This document shows, one piece after another, positions 9,173-17,585 of a stretch of 64,000 nucleotides of DNA. The position numbers and the translations under genes are program-made. The notes under the pieces were generated by a model. The model was not told where the DNA came from. It saw nothing but the letters and a program-made list of their open reading frames with translations, and searched no databases. Within the stretch, counting starts at the first letter, position 1, and each line of letters starts with the position of its first letter. The stretch is taken from assembly GCA_964586455.1 (NCBI GenBank), contig CAZPHV010000002.1:1-64000 (forward strand). The letters are read 5' to 3'. This stretch comes from Aquimonas sp964586455. GTDB lineage: Bacteria; Pseudomonadota; Gammaproteobacteria; Xanthomonadales; Xanthomonadaceae.

Positions 9173-9463
9173 TCAGCCGATCGACAGTCGGTGGGCGACA
9201 CCGATCGCCCGGTAGCGCTCCGACACCGGCTGCAAGGCCAAGCCGCGCCCCGAGGTGCGTGCCTGTCGCTGCAGCAGATGCAGGCTCGCCACGCCGGCGC
9301 TGTCGATGTCATCCAGCGCCGCGAGGTCGATCCGCTCAAGAGCGGCGCCGTGACGCGCCGCCTCGGCCAGCAGCGCGCTGGCCTCGTCAGCGCCAAGCCG
9401 ACCCGCCAGCGTCAGTACGCCGGCCTCGAATCTGCAGCGCAGCGCGGTCTCAGCCTTCGACAT
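9173..9463 (-). CDS. mlaB: STAS-domain protein MlaB
   Basis: This 96-residue cytoplasmic protein is a single STAS domain with the LDDIDSAGVASLH motif, where the DSAG serine corresponds to the STAS phosphorylation/loop position. In the Mla complex MlaB binds and stabilises the MlaF ATPase. The start at 9463 overlaps the end of mlaC by 14 bp, which indicates coupling. The sequence is weakly conserved, so the name rests on both the motif and the operon position. Confidence 0.85.
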   Translation of the reverse strand: MSKAETALRCRFEAGVLTLAGRLGADEASALLAEAARHGAALERIDLAALDDIDSAGVASLHLLQRQARTSGRGLALQPVSERYRAIGVAHRLSIG

Positions 9464-10067
9464 CGATCTCGCCGCGGTTCAGGCCTTCGATCACCTCGTC
9501 GAGATTCTGCCGGCGCAGACGCTCGTCGAACTGGGTGCGGAAGGTCTGCACGTAGGACACGCCTTCGACGATCACGTCGAACACCAGCCACTGCTCACCA
9601 ACCGTGCGGAACAGGTAGTCAATCTTGACCGGTGCACCGCCGCGGCGATGAATCTCGCTGGCGACGCGCACGATCTGCCCGCCGCGCAGTTCGGTCTCGC
9701 CGACGATGCGGATGTCCAGATTGGGGTCCGCATCGAGCATGGCCGCGCCGTACTTCTTCAGCAGGCTCTTGACCAGGGCATCCGCGAACGCGCTGACCTT
9801 GGCCGGGTCGGCCTCACGACTGTGCCGGCCCAACACCAGGCGCGCCGAGTATTCGCGATCGAACAGAGCGTCGAGCTCGCTGTCGACGAAAGCATCGAGC
9901 TTGGCGCGATCGGCAGTGAAGTCCGCGCGCTGCTCGACCAGGGCCTTGAGCACGATCTGGGTGCGCTCCTGGACGATCGCACTGGGGCGAACGGAAGCAG
10001 CGGCCAAGCCGGCCGCGGCGAGAAGCAGCAGGGTGAGGCTGCTGCGTAGGATCCGTTTGATGCGCAT
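9450..10067 (-). CDS. mlaC: Periplasmic phospholipid-binding protein MlaC
   Basis: This 205-residue secreted carrier shuttles phospholipid between MlaA and MlaFEDB. It has a signal peptide (RRILRSSLTLLLLAAAGLAAA) and the Tol-Tol-Ttg2-type core ARLVLGRHSREADPAKVSAF and KIDYLFRTVGEQWLVFDVIVEGVSYVQTFR (given here in parts). The start at 10067 has GGAGACACC immediately upstream. It lies 9 bp after mlaD and overlaps mlaB. Confidence 0.92.
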   Translation of the reverse strand: MRIKRILRSSLTLLLLAAAGLAAASVRPSAIVQERTQIVLKALVEQRADFTADRAKLDAFVDSELDALFDREYSARLVLGRHSREADPAKVSAFADALVKSLLKKYGAAMLDADPNLDIRIVGETELRGGQIVRVASEIHRRGGAPVKIDYLFRTVGEQWLVFDVIVEGVSYVQTFRTQFDERLRRQNLDEVIEGLNRGEIDVEG

Positions 10068-10076
10068 GGTGTCTCC

Positions 10077-10574
10077 TTACTCCGAAGCGCTGGGGTTGGA
10101 GTCGGCCTTGTCGCCCGACCCACCGTTACCGAACATGAATTGGCCGATCAGCTGTTCAAGCACCACCGCCGACTGGGTCAGCAGAATCTCGTCGCCATCC
10201 TTGAGCGGTTTGGGGTCGCCGCCTGGCGCAAGGCCCACATAACGATCGCCGAGCAGGCCACTGGTGTAGATGGCAGCAGCGGTGTCACCCGGCAACTCAC
10301 CGGCCGAGGCGCTGATGCGCAGAGTGGCGATGGCATCAAACGATTGCGGGTCCAGCACCACGCTGGCGACCTCACCGACCTTGACGCCGGCGATGCGCAC
10401 CGGCGCGCGCACCTTCAGCTCGCCGGCGTTGGAAAAGCGCGCGATCACTCTGTAGCTGTCGCCGGTCAGTCCGTCCTGCGCGTTGGTCGACGCAAACGCC
10501 AGCACCAGCGCGCAGGCGAAGCCCATCAGGATGAAGAAGCCGACGCTCCATTCGGTTTTTGCGGAAGTTGTCAT
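10077..10574 (-). CDS. mlaD: MCE-domain protein MlaD
   Basis: This 165-residue inner-membrane protein has one N-terminal transmembrane helix (VGFFILMGFACALVLAF) and one periplasmic MCE domain (VRIAGVKVGEVASVVLD, YTSGLLGDRYVGLAPGG). It forms the hexameric ring of the MlaFEDB complex and hands lipid to or from MlaC. The acidic C-terminus is low-complexity. The start at 10574 lies 7 bp after the mlaE stop. Confidence 0.93.
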   Translation of the reverse strand: MTTSAKTEWSVGFFILMGFACALVLAFASTNAQDGLTGDSYRVIARFSNAGELKVRAPVRIAGVKVGEVASVVLDPQSFDAIATLRISASAGELPGDTAAAIYTSGLLGDRYVGLAPGGDPKPLKDGDEILLTQSAVVLEQLIGQFMFGNGGSGDKADSNPSASE

Positions 10575-10581
10575 GGCGTCC

Positions 10582-11322
10582 TCAGTACAGCGTAGCGCTC
10601 AGGATGAAATCGAGGCACAGCACCATCAGCGAGCCCATCACCACCGAGCGGGTAGTGGCGATCGAGGTGCCCTCAATGGTGGGCGGCGCGTGGTAGCCGG
10701 AGTAGGTTGCGATCAGGGTGGTGACGATGCCGAAGAAGATCGATTTGACGATGGCTTGGCCGAAGTCGTCGACCAGGTCGATGTTCTGCTGCAGCGAACT
10801 CCAGTAAAAGCCGCTGTCCAGGCCCAGTACCAGCACACCCTGCACGTAGCCGCCGAGAATCGCGAACGCGCAGAACACCATGGTCAACACCGGCAGACTG
10901 ATCACGCCGGCCAGGAAGCGTGGAGCCACCACTTTGCGCACTGGGTCGATCGCCATCATCGACAGCGCGGTGATCTGGTCGGTGGCCCGCATCAGGCCCA
11001 GCTCAGCCGCCATCGCCGAACCGGCGCGGCCGCAGAACAGGATCGCCGCCAGCACAGGGCCCAGTTCTCGAAACAGGGTCAGCCCCAGCAGAGTGCCCAG
11101 AGAGCTACCCGCACCAAACGTGCTGAGCGTGCGGTATCCCTGCAGGGCCAGCACCAGACCGACGAAGGCGCCGCCGACGGCAACGATCGAGACCGAGCGC
11201 GAGCCGATCGAATAGATCTGCGCGGCGGTGTCGCGCACGAAGCCGTGGCCGGGTCGGATCGCGCCCAGCACACGCAGCAGGAACAGGCCCATGCGGCCCA
11301 GCGAACGCAGCATCTCAAGCAT
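10582..11322 (-). CDS. mlaE: Phospholipid ABC transporter permease MlaE
   Basis: This 246-residue integral membrane permease has about five helices and the MlaE/TTG2B signature LFRELGPVLAAILFCGRAGSAMAAE (positions ~90-115, quoted in part as LFRELGPVL and GRAGSAMAAE). The start at 11322 is set by a strong GGAGGT site 5 nt upstream; the open frame continues further but into mlaF coding sequence. It overlaps the end of mlaF by 8 bp. Confidence 0.93.
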   Translation of the reverse strand: MLEMLRSLGRMGLFLLRVLGAIRPGHGFVRDTAAQIYSIGSRSVSIVAVGGAFVGLVLALQGYRTLSTFGAGSSLGTLLGLTLFRELGPVLAAILFCGRAGSAMAAELGLMRATDQITALSMMAIDPVRKVVAPRFLAGVISLPVLTMVFCAFAILGGYVQGVLVLGLDSGFYWSSLQQNIDLVDDFGQAIVKSIFFGIVTTLIATYSGYHAPPTIEGTSIATTRSVVMGSLMVLCLDFILSATLY

Positions 11323-12112
11323 TCGATACCTCCGCCGAACCACTGCGCCGGTAGTCGAAGCCGATTGGGCCGTCGGGCGCGCCATCGAGGAACTGGCGCA
11401 GCAGCGGATCCTGCGTCGCATTCAGCTCGGCGGGTGAACCGGCGAAGGCGATGCCCCGCTCCGCGATCACGACGACGTGGTCCGCCATGGCCAGAGTCTC
11501 CGCCACGTGATGCGTGATCACGAGGCTGGACAGGCCGAGGCTGTCGTTCAAGTTGCGGATCAGCGAGAGGATCACGCCGCAGGCGATCGGATCCAGCCCG
11601 GTCAGCGGCTCGTCGTAGAGCATCAGCGGCGGATCCAGCACCAGCGCGCGCGCCAGCGCCACGCGCCGCGCCATGCCGCCGGACAATTCCTGCGGCATCA
11701 ACGCACCGGCTTCGGCCAAGCCGACCGCATTCAACTTCATCTGCACCAGCTCGCGCAGCACCGGTTCCGGCAAGCGGGTGTGCTCGCGCAGCGGCAGGGC
11801 GACGTTTTCGAAGGTCGACAGATCCGACAGCAGCCCATTGCCCTGCAGCAGCACGCCCATGCGCCGACGCAGGCGAAACAGCTCGGCGGTGCTGCGTGTC
11901 GGGTGCTGGTGATCCAGCACGCGTACGCGGCCGGCGCTGGGTTCGAGCTCGCCGGTCACCGCATGCAGCAGGGTCGATTTGCCGGCGCCCGAGGGGCCGA
12001 TCACCGCCGTGACCTTGCCCGCCGGCACGTGCAGGCTTGCATCGCGCAGGATCACGTGTGCGCCGCGGGCAAGGGTGACCTGGTCGAATTCGATGGCAGA
12101 AGCTGTGGTCAT
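11315..12112 (-). CDS. mlaF: Phospholipid ABC transporter ATPase MlaF
   Basis: This 265-residue ATPase powers the MlaFEDB complex. It has Walker A GPSGAGKST, Q-loop VLLQGNGLLSDLS, signature LSGGMARR and Walker B LMLYDEPLTGLDPI, with H-loop THH. The start at 12112 (MTTASAIEF) is chosen because the family alignment begins there; an in-frame start at 12184 would add 24 unrelated residues. No strong ribosome site is visible at either. This is the first gene of the mlaFEDCB(A) unit, so the operon promoter should lie just to its right. Confidence 0.92.
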   Translation of the reverse strand: MTTASAIEFDQVTLARGAHVILRDASLHVPAGKVTAVIGPSGAGKSTLLHAVTGELEPSAGRVRVLDHQHPTRSTAELFRLRRRMGVLLQGNGLLSDLSTFENVALPLREHTRLPEPVLRELVQMKLNAVGLAEAGALMPQELSGGMARRVALARALVLDPPLMLYDEPLTGLDPIACGVILSLIRNLNDSLGLSSLVITHHVAETLAMADHVVVIAERGIAFAGSPAELNATQDPLLRQFLDGAPDGPIGFDYRRSGSAEVSNA

Positions 12113-12505
12113 TCGGGGATTCGTGATTCGCGCGGAGTTCGCGCGGACGGCCCGCAGGGGCCGGTCGTTCGGGAAGCGGCGCATCTTACGGCCTGCGGCG
12201 ATGCAGCAAGCTTAAGACTGGGTGAGTTCGCGGGGAGTACGGTCTGACAGCGGTGGTGTCCAACTGCCGGATTCAGACCGTGGAAATCGGGGCTTTCAGT
12301 CCATAATTCAGACGCTTGCGGGACGCAGCCGCGTCGCGAACCTGGGCCACCGGGACTGAAGCCCGGCTGAAAGGGGGCAGCATCGGCCGCGCGGGCGCGT
12401 TCGGTGTCGGAGCGCGAATGCGCCAGGTCCGGCGGTGCGGCGGCGGTCACTGATCCGCAGCGCCACCCTTGCGAGGGCTCACAGGCGCCCCAACCCCTGC
12501 TTTCC
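12113..12505. other. Divergent intergenic region between mlaF and the rhomboid gene
   Basis: These ~390 bp separate two divergent genes and must carry both promoters. I see no obvious sigma70 boxes or operator palindrome. An open frame on the plus strand extends the rhomboid gene to 12404, but that extension is arginine/glycine-rich and unlike a membrane-protein N-terminus. No RNA gene is evident. Confidence 0.4.
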
Positions 12506-13396
12506 ATGGACCTTCCCCTTTTTGAACCCCACCCCGACCCCGCGGCCCAGGCGGCCGCGGACCGTCGCCGCTTCCGCCACGGGCTGCTGGTGGCCGGCGG
12601 ATTCATCGTAGTGCTGTGGTGGATCAAGGCCTTTGAGCTGGCCTTCGACACCGACTTCGGCGTGCTCGGCAATCGCCCGCGCGAGTGGACTGGCCTGCTG
12701 GGCGTGCTGACCGCGCCGCTGCTGCACGGTTCGGTGGCGCATCTGATGTCGAACACGCTGGCTTTGCTGGTGCTGGGCACACTGGCCTTCGCCTCGTTTC
12801 CGAAGGCGAGCTGGCGCAGCCTGCCGCTGATCTGGATTCTGGCCGGGCTCGCGGTCTGGGGCTTCGCCCGCGAGAGTTTCCACATCGGCGCCAGCGGGCT
12901 GACCCACGGCCTGATGTTCCTGCTGTTGACGCTCGGGCTGATGCGCCGCGACCGCATCGCCATCGCCACCGGCTTCATCGCCTTCTTCCTCTACGGCGGC
13001 ATGCTGTTGACCGTGCTGCCGCGCGAACCGGGCGTGAGCTGGGAGTACCACCTTGCCGGCGCCGCGTTCGGCGTGATCAGCGGCCTGCTGTGGGCGCGAC
13101 TTGACCCGCTGCCGCCGCGCAAGCGTTACAGCTGGGAGATCGAAGAGGAGCTCGAAGCCGAGCAGCGCGCGCTGGAGCAGGCGACCTGGGAACCTGCACG
13201 ACCCAGCGAGGTGCAGCCGCTGTGGAATGGTCCGCGCTCGGCGGGAGGATCGGCCGAGACACCGCCGCGCGGCGTCGTGGTGCAGTTCCCCCTGAGGATT
13301 GAGGCGGGTGAAGTGCAATTCACGCGTGCCGCGGCGCCGAGCACGGAGTCAGGCTCGGGCTCGGCGGACCCGCAGGATCTGCCGCCGCGCGCGTGA
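12506..13396 (+). CDS. Rhomboid-family intramembrane serine protease
   Basis: This 296-residue membrane protease has about six helices between residues 25 and 190. The hallmark residues are present: HGSVAHLMSN (HxxxxHxxxN), the catalytic serine in GASGLTHG, and the catalytic histidine in YHLAGAAFG. A cytoplasmic tail of ~90 residues (EIEEELEAEQ...) is mostly low-complexity. The start at 12506 (MDLPLFEPHP) is chosen as the first Met before the typical N-terminus; no strong ribosome site is visible. The substrate is unknown. Confidence 0.87.
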   Translation: MDLPLFEPHPDPAAQAAADRRRFRHGLLVAGGFIVVLWWIKAFELAFDTDFGVLGNRPREWTGLLGVLTAPLLHGSVAHLMSNTLALLVLGTLAFASFPKASWRSLPLIWILAGLAVWGFARESFHIGASGLTHGLMFLLLTLGLMRRDRIAIATGFIAFFLYGGMLLTVLPREPGVSWEYHLAGAAFGVISGLLWARLDPLPPRKRYSWEIEEELEAEQRALEQATWEPARPSEVQPLWNGPRSAGGSAETPPRGVVVQFPLRIEAGEVQFTRAAAPSTESGSGSADPQDLPPRA

Positions 13397-13490
13397 GTTT
13401 TCGTGTGGCCTGCTGACTTTGGCAATCGCGAAGGGTGCGCCTGTGGCGCACCGGATGTCGTCAGCTGACGGTTCGAGAGGTGGCTTGTAG

Positions 13491-13588
13491 AAGCGCGTAG
13501 ACGGCATTGCGGCTTCGTTGTTCGCAAAGCGTCCTTTGGAAGCACGTAGGCGGCATTGCGACTTCGTTGTTCGCAACGCGTCCTTCGC
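13491..13588. repeat. Two tandem 49-bp repeats
   Basis: Units at 13491-13539 and 13540-13588 agree at roughly 43 of 49 positions. Their shared core is CGGCATTGCG(g/a)CTTCGTTGTTCGCAA, quoted here in part. They lie between the rhomboid stop and the convergent deacetylase stop, with no open frame of interest. Confidence 0.8.
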
Positions 13589-13723
13589 CTGCGTAGGTGC
13601 GCGACACGCGCACCCTATGCGTCTGCGGGGCGCAGCCCGGTCGCAGGTCGGTGCGGTCACGCGCGGCGGGGTTTGGGCGTGGCGTGGCAGGGAGTGGGCG
13701 CCACGGGGTTTGGTCGCGGCGGG

Positions 13724-13771
13724 GTTTGGGTGCGGCGTGGGTTTGGGTGCGGCGTGGGTTTGGCGCGGCGG
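13724..13771. repeat. 17-bp direct repeats, 2.8 copies
   Basis: GTTTGGGTGCGGCGTGG occurs at 13724-13740 and 13741-13757, with a partial third copy running into the palindrome at 13767. Related GGGGTTTGG strings occur at 13669 and 13706. It is G-rich on the plus strand and sits in the rhomboid-deacetylase convergent gap. Confidence 0.75.
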
Positions 13772-13784
13772 ATCAAGATCCGCC
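13767..13784. repeat. REP-like palindrome GGCGGATCAAGATCCGCC
   Basis: This 18-nt dyad is an exact inverted-orientation copy of the element at 19249-19266 and is followed by CCTACG. Together with 3600-3617 it indicates a dispersed palindrome family. It sits between two convergent genes, where it may also help terminate transcription. Nearby, GGTGCGCC-TGT-GGCGCACC occurs at ~13850 and ~13436. Confidence 0.75.
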
Positions 13785-13924
13785 CTACGGAGATCTTGCC
13801 CGGCGCCGATGGAGCTCCGGTGATTCGTGGGGTGCGCCTGCGATTCGTAGGGTGCGCCTGTGGCGCACCAGCTTTCGAGTGGATCGACTCGCCGACCGTT
13901 CCACCGACTCGCACCTGTCAATCC

Positions 13925-14719
13925 TCAAGCTGCGGCGCGCCGCAGCAGGTCCATGAAGCCGGCGTCATCGATCCAGTCGCGGCCGGCCACAAAGCGCGGT
14001 AGCGCCCAGCGGTCGTCGCCGTCGCTCAACGCGCGCGGCTCGGTGCTGAAGGCCGCTTCGAGCCCGATTTCTGGCCCACGACGCGGCAGCCAATCAGCAC
14101 GTAGATATTCAGCGACGTGGCCGAAGGGATAGGCGAAGTAGCGCGGGCGCCTGCCGATCGTGCGCTCAAGGTAGTCACTGGCCGCGGTGATCTCGGCCTC
14201 GGCTTCCGCCTCGGTCTCGATGTCGAGAAAGCTGCCCCGACGGTTGTCGCGCTGGGCGGTCCGGGTGACCAGCGGATGGTTGTGATCCCAGCTGTGGTTC
14301 TCGATGTCCATCAGCTGGGACGCCTGTGCCGAGGGCCACCAGCGCTCGTGCATAAGGTCATCGCCGTAGTCGGCGCACAGGGCGGCCGCCATATCGGCGC
14401 GCGCGGCCGGCGAAGCGATCACGAAGCTCGACGCGCGCAACTGCGGCAGCCGCCGTTTCGCCTGCGCCAGCACCTGCAGCATCGAGGGCAGCAGGCCCAG
14501 GCCCGGGTGCAGATGCGGTTCGCCGTCAATGCGGGTGCCGTCGTCCAGCGTGATCGCCACGCCCTCGCGGCAGTCCGGCGCGAGCAGTGATTCCAGTGGC
14601 AGCACCGGCAGCCCCGCATCGGCCAGTAGATCGAGATCGGCCAGCAGTCTCAGCAGATCGCAGCCGCTGCGGTCGAGCCGTTCCAGGCGGGTGGCGTGAT
14701 AGGTCAGGATCAGACGCAT
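13925..14719 (-). CDS. Polysaccharide deacetylase (NodB-like) family protein
   Basis: This 264-residue protein has the NodB-type metal-site pattern: TLDDGT (~residues 60-65, first Asp pair) and HSWDHNHP (the HxxxH pair), plus a late RYFAYPFGH motif. It should remove N- or O-acetyl groups from a glycan. No signal peptide is visible. The start at 14719 (MRLILTYH) has GAGGG 8 nt upstream; an alternative ATG at 14743 adds 8 residues. It follows the acyltransferase-like gene with overlapping or near-overlapping ends, so it belongs to the 13.9-16.2 kb unit. Confidence 0.8.
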   Translation of the reverse strand: MRLILTYHATRLERLDRSGCDLLRLLADLDLLADAGLPVLPLESLLAPDCREGVAITLDDGTRIDGEPHLHPGLGLLPSMLQVLAQAKRRLPQLRASSFVIASPAARADMAAALCADYGDDLMHERWWPSAQASQLMDIENHSWDHNHPLVTRTAQRDNRRGSFLDIETEAEAEAEITAASDYLERTIGRRPRYFAYPFGHVAEYLRADWLPRRGPEIGLEAAFSTEPRALSDGDDRWALPRFVAGRDWIDDAGFMDLLRRAAA

Positions 14720-14729
14720 CGGCCCGCCC

Positions 14730-15647
14730 TCATGGCGCCACATCGGGCGCGCGCAGCTGGTGCGGGAAGAACGAGTGCGCGATCGAGAAGAAGCGCCAGC
14801 CGGTCGGGTCGCGCAGGATCGAGGCGCTCAGCAGATCGGCGAACTGCCGCACCTGGTCCTCGGGCGTGCCGTCGACCGCGCGCTGGATGTGGACGTGCCG
14901 GTAGCCGGTCGCAAGATCGGTATCGGAGGAGAACAGGAAGATCGGCACGCCCTGAGCCTGCGCGATCTCAAACATGTTCTGCGCCAGACGCGTTGACCAG
15001 CCGGCCAGCCGCACGTCGACCGCGTCGGGCCGATTGGTCGGCATGTCGCAGGCACCCCAGCCGACTTCGCCCTGGGCCAGCAGATCGGCCACCTGGTTCC
15101 GTGCAGTGCCGTCGCGCACGATCATCGGCCGCCCTGAAGCGCGCGCCAGCAGGTAGTAGCGCAGGCGCAGGTACAGCCAGCCGAGCAGGCTGGCGCGGGC
15201 CAGATGCGGGCCAAGCTTCGGAATCACGATCGTGGGGCTGCGGCCGATCGAATCGGCCCAGGGCACGAACCAGTAGCCGCAGCCGTGGTGGCTGCCGATC
15301 AGCTGGAGGCCGCCCGTCGCAGGCAGGGTATCGCCGTGCACGCGCACCCAGCGGCGGATATAGCGGCGCGAGCGCAGCGGCACCTGGAAGCAGTCCATGT
15401 GCTCGACCAACAGACGGAAGCGCAGGCGCCGCCAGAAGGCTTCCGTATCGTTGGTCACGCCCAGCGCCTCGGCATGGCGCACCGACACGATCGCCTCCTC
15501 AAAGTACCAGCCGCGAAAGCGTGAGAGCCGCCACAGCAGTCGCCGGCTGATCGGCCAGGGCAGCAGGGCGCTGCCGATCGGCACCAGCCACAGCTCGACG
15601 ATTTCGCGCAGGCGCTTCTTCCATTGCTGCAGGCGAGTTCGCGGCAT
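14730..15647 (-). CDS. LpxL/HtrB-like acyltransferase superfamily protein
   Basis: This 305-residue protein resembles lipid A late acyltransferases in length and layout: a basic N-terminus with a hydrophobic segment (LWLVPIGSALLPWPISRRLL), then GSHHGCGYW as a candidate catalytic His motif, then NQVADLLAQGEVGWGACDMP, the region after which LpxL-type proteins have a substrate pocket. The similarity is to the superfamily only, and it may acylate a glycolipid other than lipid A. It lies between a methyltransferase gene (5 bp away) and a deacetylase gene, which suggests a small surface-glycan modification operon. Confidence 0.55.
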   Translation of the reverse strand: MPRTRLQQWKKRLREIVELWLVPIGSALLPWPISRRLLWRLSRFRGWYFEEAIVSVRHAEALGVTNDTEAFWRRLRFRLLVEHMDCFQVPLRSRRYIRRWVRVHGDTLPATGGLQLIGSHHGCGYWFVPWADSIGRSPTIVIPKLGPHLARASLLGWLYLRLRYYLLARASGRPMIVRDGTARNQVADLLAQGEVGWGACDMPTNRPDAVDVRLAGWSTRLAQNMFEIAQAQGVPIFLFSSDTDLATGYRHVHIQRAVDGTPEDQVRQFADLLSASILRDPTGWRFFSIAHSFFPHQLRAPDVAP

Positions 15648-15652
15648 GGTGC

Positions 15653-16201
15653 TCAGCGTTTCACGCAGTCGAGGTAGAGGCTGATCGCGTTGTCCGGGCT
15701 GCGCTGGTCAAGCCCGCGCAGTTCCGGCCACGCACTTTCGTTGAAGCCCACGCGCTGCACCTCGAAGCCGATCGGCTCCAAGAGGGCGCGCAGCGTGGCT
15801 TCGTCGTAAAAGCTTTGCTGGCCAGCGAAGGTGAGGGCCGCGTGGATCAGCTCGCCCAAGGTATCGGTCACCAGCGGAATGCCGACCTCGCGATGCCACA
15901 AGTCCAGCACGCGGGTGTCGCCGCGCCGGTAGCAATCGATCAGCACCGCCAGATCCGGCGTCAGCAGGCGCAGCACGCCGCCGCGCTTCAGCACACGATG
16001 GCAATCGCGCAGATGCTCGCGGGCCTGGGCGAAGCTCAGCTGGCCGATGAAGTCCTCGGACTGCAGGAAGTCGGCGTAGTCATCGGTGAAAGGCAGCGGC
16101 TGCGACAGGTCGGCAAGCACGTCTGGCTGCCACTGCGCATCGGCGTCGACATGCAACCAGCCTGGAAAGCGCACGCCACCTGCGCCAAGCGAAATCTTCA
16201 T
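15653..16201 (-). CDS. SAM-dependent methyltransferase, glycan-cluster type
   Basis: This 182-residue protein begins KISLGAGGVRFPGWLHVD, the form typical of small methyltransferases found in polysaccharide loci (LxxGxGxxxxxGWxxxD). It continues with LRDCHRVLKRGGVLRLLTPD, the post-II strand and loop. It is the first gene of a three-gene minus-strand unit with the acyltransferase and deacetylase. The substrate is unknown; the context suggests a sugar or glycolipid. Confidence 0.75.
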   Translation of the reverse strand: MKISLGAGGVRFPGWLHVDADAQWQPDVLADLSQPLPFTDDYADFLQSEDFIGQLSFAQAREHLRDCHRVLKRGGVLRLLTPDLAVLIDCYRRGDTRVLDLWHREVGIPLVTDTLGELIHAALTFAGQQSFYDEATLRALLEPIGFEVQRVGFNESAWPELRGLDQRSPDNAISLYLDCVKR

Positions 16202-16264
16202 GGAGGCTCTCGATGCGCGCAGATCAGTCCGCGCGGAAACGCTGCGGAGTTTAGCGGATCAGGC

Positions 16265-16894
16265 TCAAGCCGCCGGCAGCTGACGCGCGTGCCAACTGCC
16301 CAGCAGCAGCTGCGCCGCGATCGCACCGCACAGGGCCAGGAACATGTCCCACTGGGTGTCCCAGACGTCGCCCTGAGTCGCCAGGAAGGCATCGGCCTCA
16401 CCGCCCCAGACCAGGGCCGCCCACCACTCCAGCATCTCGAAGAAGGCCGAGAAGGCCAGACAGGCCGAGGTCACCAGATAGAACAGCCAGGCGCCTTCGC
16501 GCAGCTCGGTCTTCCGCAGCAGCAGCTCGCGGCCGAGGATGGCCGGGACGAAGCCCTGAGCAAAGTGGCCGAGCCGGTCGTAATGGTTGCGCGCAAGATC
16601 CAGCGCGTCCTGGACCCACAGGCCCAGCGGCGTCTGCGCATAGGTCCAGGCGCCGCCGTAGATCAGGATCAGACAGTGGATGGCGATCAGCCAGTACAGC
16701 AGCCGGGTCAGCGGAAAGCGCCGGCGCGTGGCGATCAGCAGCGGCAGGGCGGCGATCACCCAGACCACTTCCAGCAGCCAGGTCAGGCGATCGGTGGGGT
16801 CGATGGAGGACCAGAGCAGCGCAGCTGTGACCAGCGCGACGAGGACAGCGAATTCGATGGCGCTGGGGGTGATTCGGGGGGCTTCGGCTCGCAT
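16265..16894 (-). CDS. DUF2238 (YjdF-type) membrane protein
   Basis: This 209-residue protein has about six transmembrane helices. The DUF2238 family marks are NHYDRLGHFAQGF and FFEMLEWWAA, followed by GDVWDTQWDMFLAL near the C-terminus. The start at 16894 lies one base after the stop of the upstream gene (TGACATG), so translation is probably coupled. Its function is not known in any organism I can name; conserved His/Asp in the loops hint at a metal or a membrane enzyme. Confidence 0.8.
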   Translation of the reverse strand: MRAEAPRITPSAIEFAVLVALVTAALLWSSIDPTDRLTWLLEVVWVIAALPLLIATRRRFPLTRLLYWLIAIHCLILIYGGAWTYAQTPLGLWVQDALDLARNHYDRLGHFAQGFVPAILGRELLLRKTELREGAWLFYLVTSACLAFSAFFEMLEWWAALVWGGEADAFLATQGDVWDTQWDMFLALCGAIAAQLLLGSWHARQLPAA

Positions 16895-16895
16895 G

Positions 16896-17465
16896 TCAGC
16901 GCGCTCGGAAGAAGGCAAGCCAGAAAACCAAGGCAAGCACCGCGATCAGGAGAAGAGCGATCACGCCGCGCTCAAGCGCGCTGCGCCGGTAGCGCAGATG
17001 CGCGGTGGCGGCGCGCACGCGGACGTAGTCGGGCGACAGCACCGTGCGGCCCTTGGCGCAGAACATCAGGTAGAGCACGTAGGCGTTGATCAGGGTGCCC
17101 AGCGGAACCAGGAACAGGCCGCCGATAGCAAGCGCGGCGCCCGGAATTCGGACCCATGAATGTAGACCACGGAATCCGAAGCCCATCGCGACGAACACCG
17201 CGATCAGTGCAATGGGCACGAGCGTGATGACCATGTACCAAGTCGCGTCGGATTCGGCGCGGGCAGTGGTCAAAGGCCGGGACGAATACAGCGAGAAGGC
17301 GACCAGTCCAACGAGGATTGCGCCGAGGAAGTACAGACTCCCCACTGATTTCAGCTGCACCTCGTGCTGAAGATGCGCCTGCCGGAGCGCCACATCCGCC
17401 CACTCGGCGCCGGACACTTCCGGGCTCAGGTCGGCCGAAGGGGCCGCATACGGGTTATGGCTCAT
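16896..17465 (-). CDS. Hypothetical membrane protein starting MSHNPYAAP
   Basis: This 189-residue protein has a short Pro/Ala-rich cytoplasmic N-terminus (NPYAAPSADLSPE), four to five predicted helices and a basic tail. NPYAAP-type N-termini are common on multi-pass proteins of this bacterial order and mark no known function. The start at 17465 has the GGAATTTTC leader also seen before the gene at 7098. It is coupled to the downstream DUF2238 gene. Confidence 0.7.
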   Translation of the reverse strand: MSHNPYAAPSADLSPEVSGAEWADVALRQAHLQHEVQLKSVGSLYFLGAILVGLVAFSLYSSRPLTTARAESDATWYMVITLVPIALIAVFVAMGFGFRGLHSWVRIPGAALAIGGLFLVPLGTLINAYVLYLMFCAKGRTVLSPDYVRVRAATAHLRYRRSALERGVIALLLIAVLALVFWLAFFRAR

Positions 17466-17585
17466 GAAAATTCCAAGTCTCGGACACGTCCGCGCACTGT
17501 AGCCTCCGCCTGCGGCCCCCAACAGAGGGTGTCTGCCGCCGCCGTTCACTCCGCACCGAAGCGCGCCCCGCAACACTGCGCGCCC

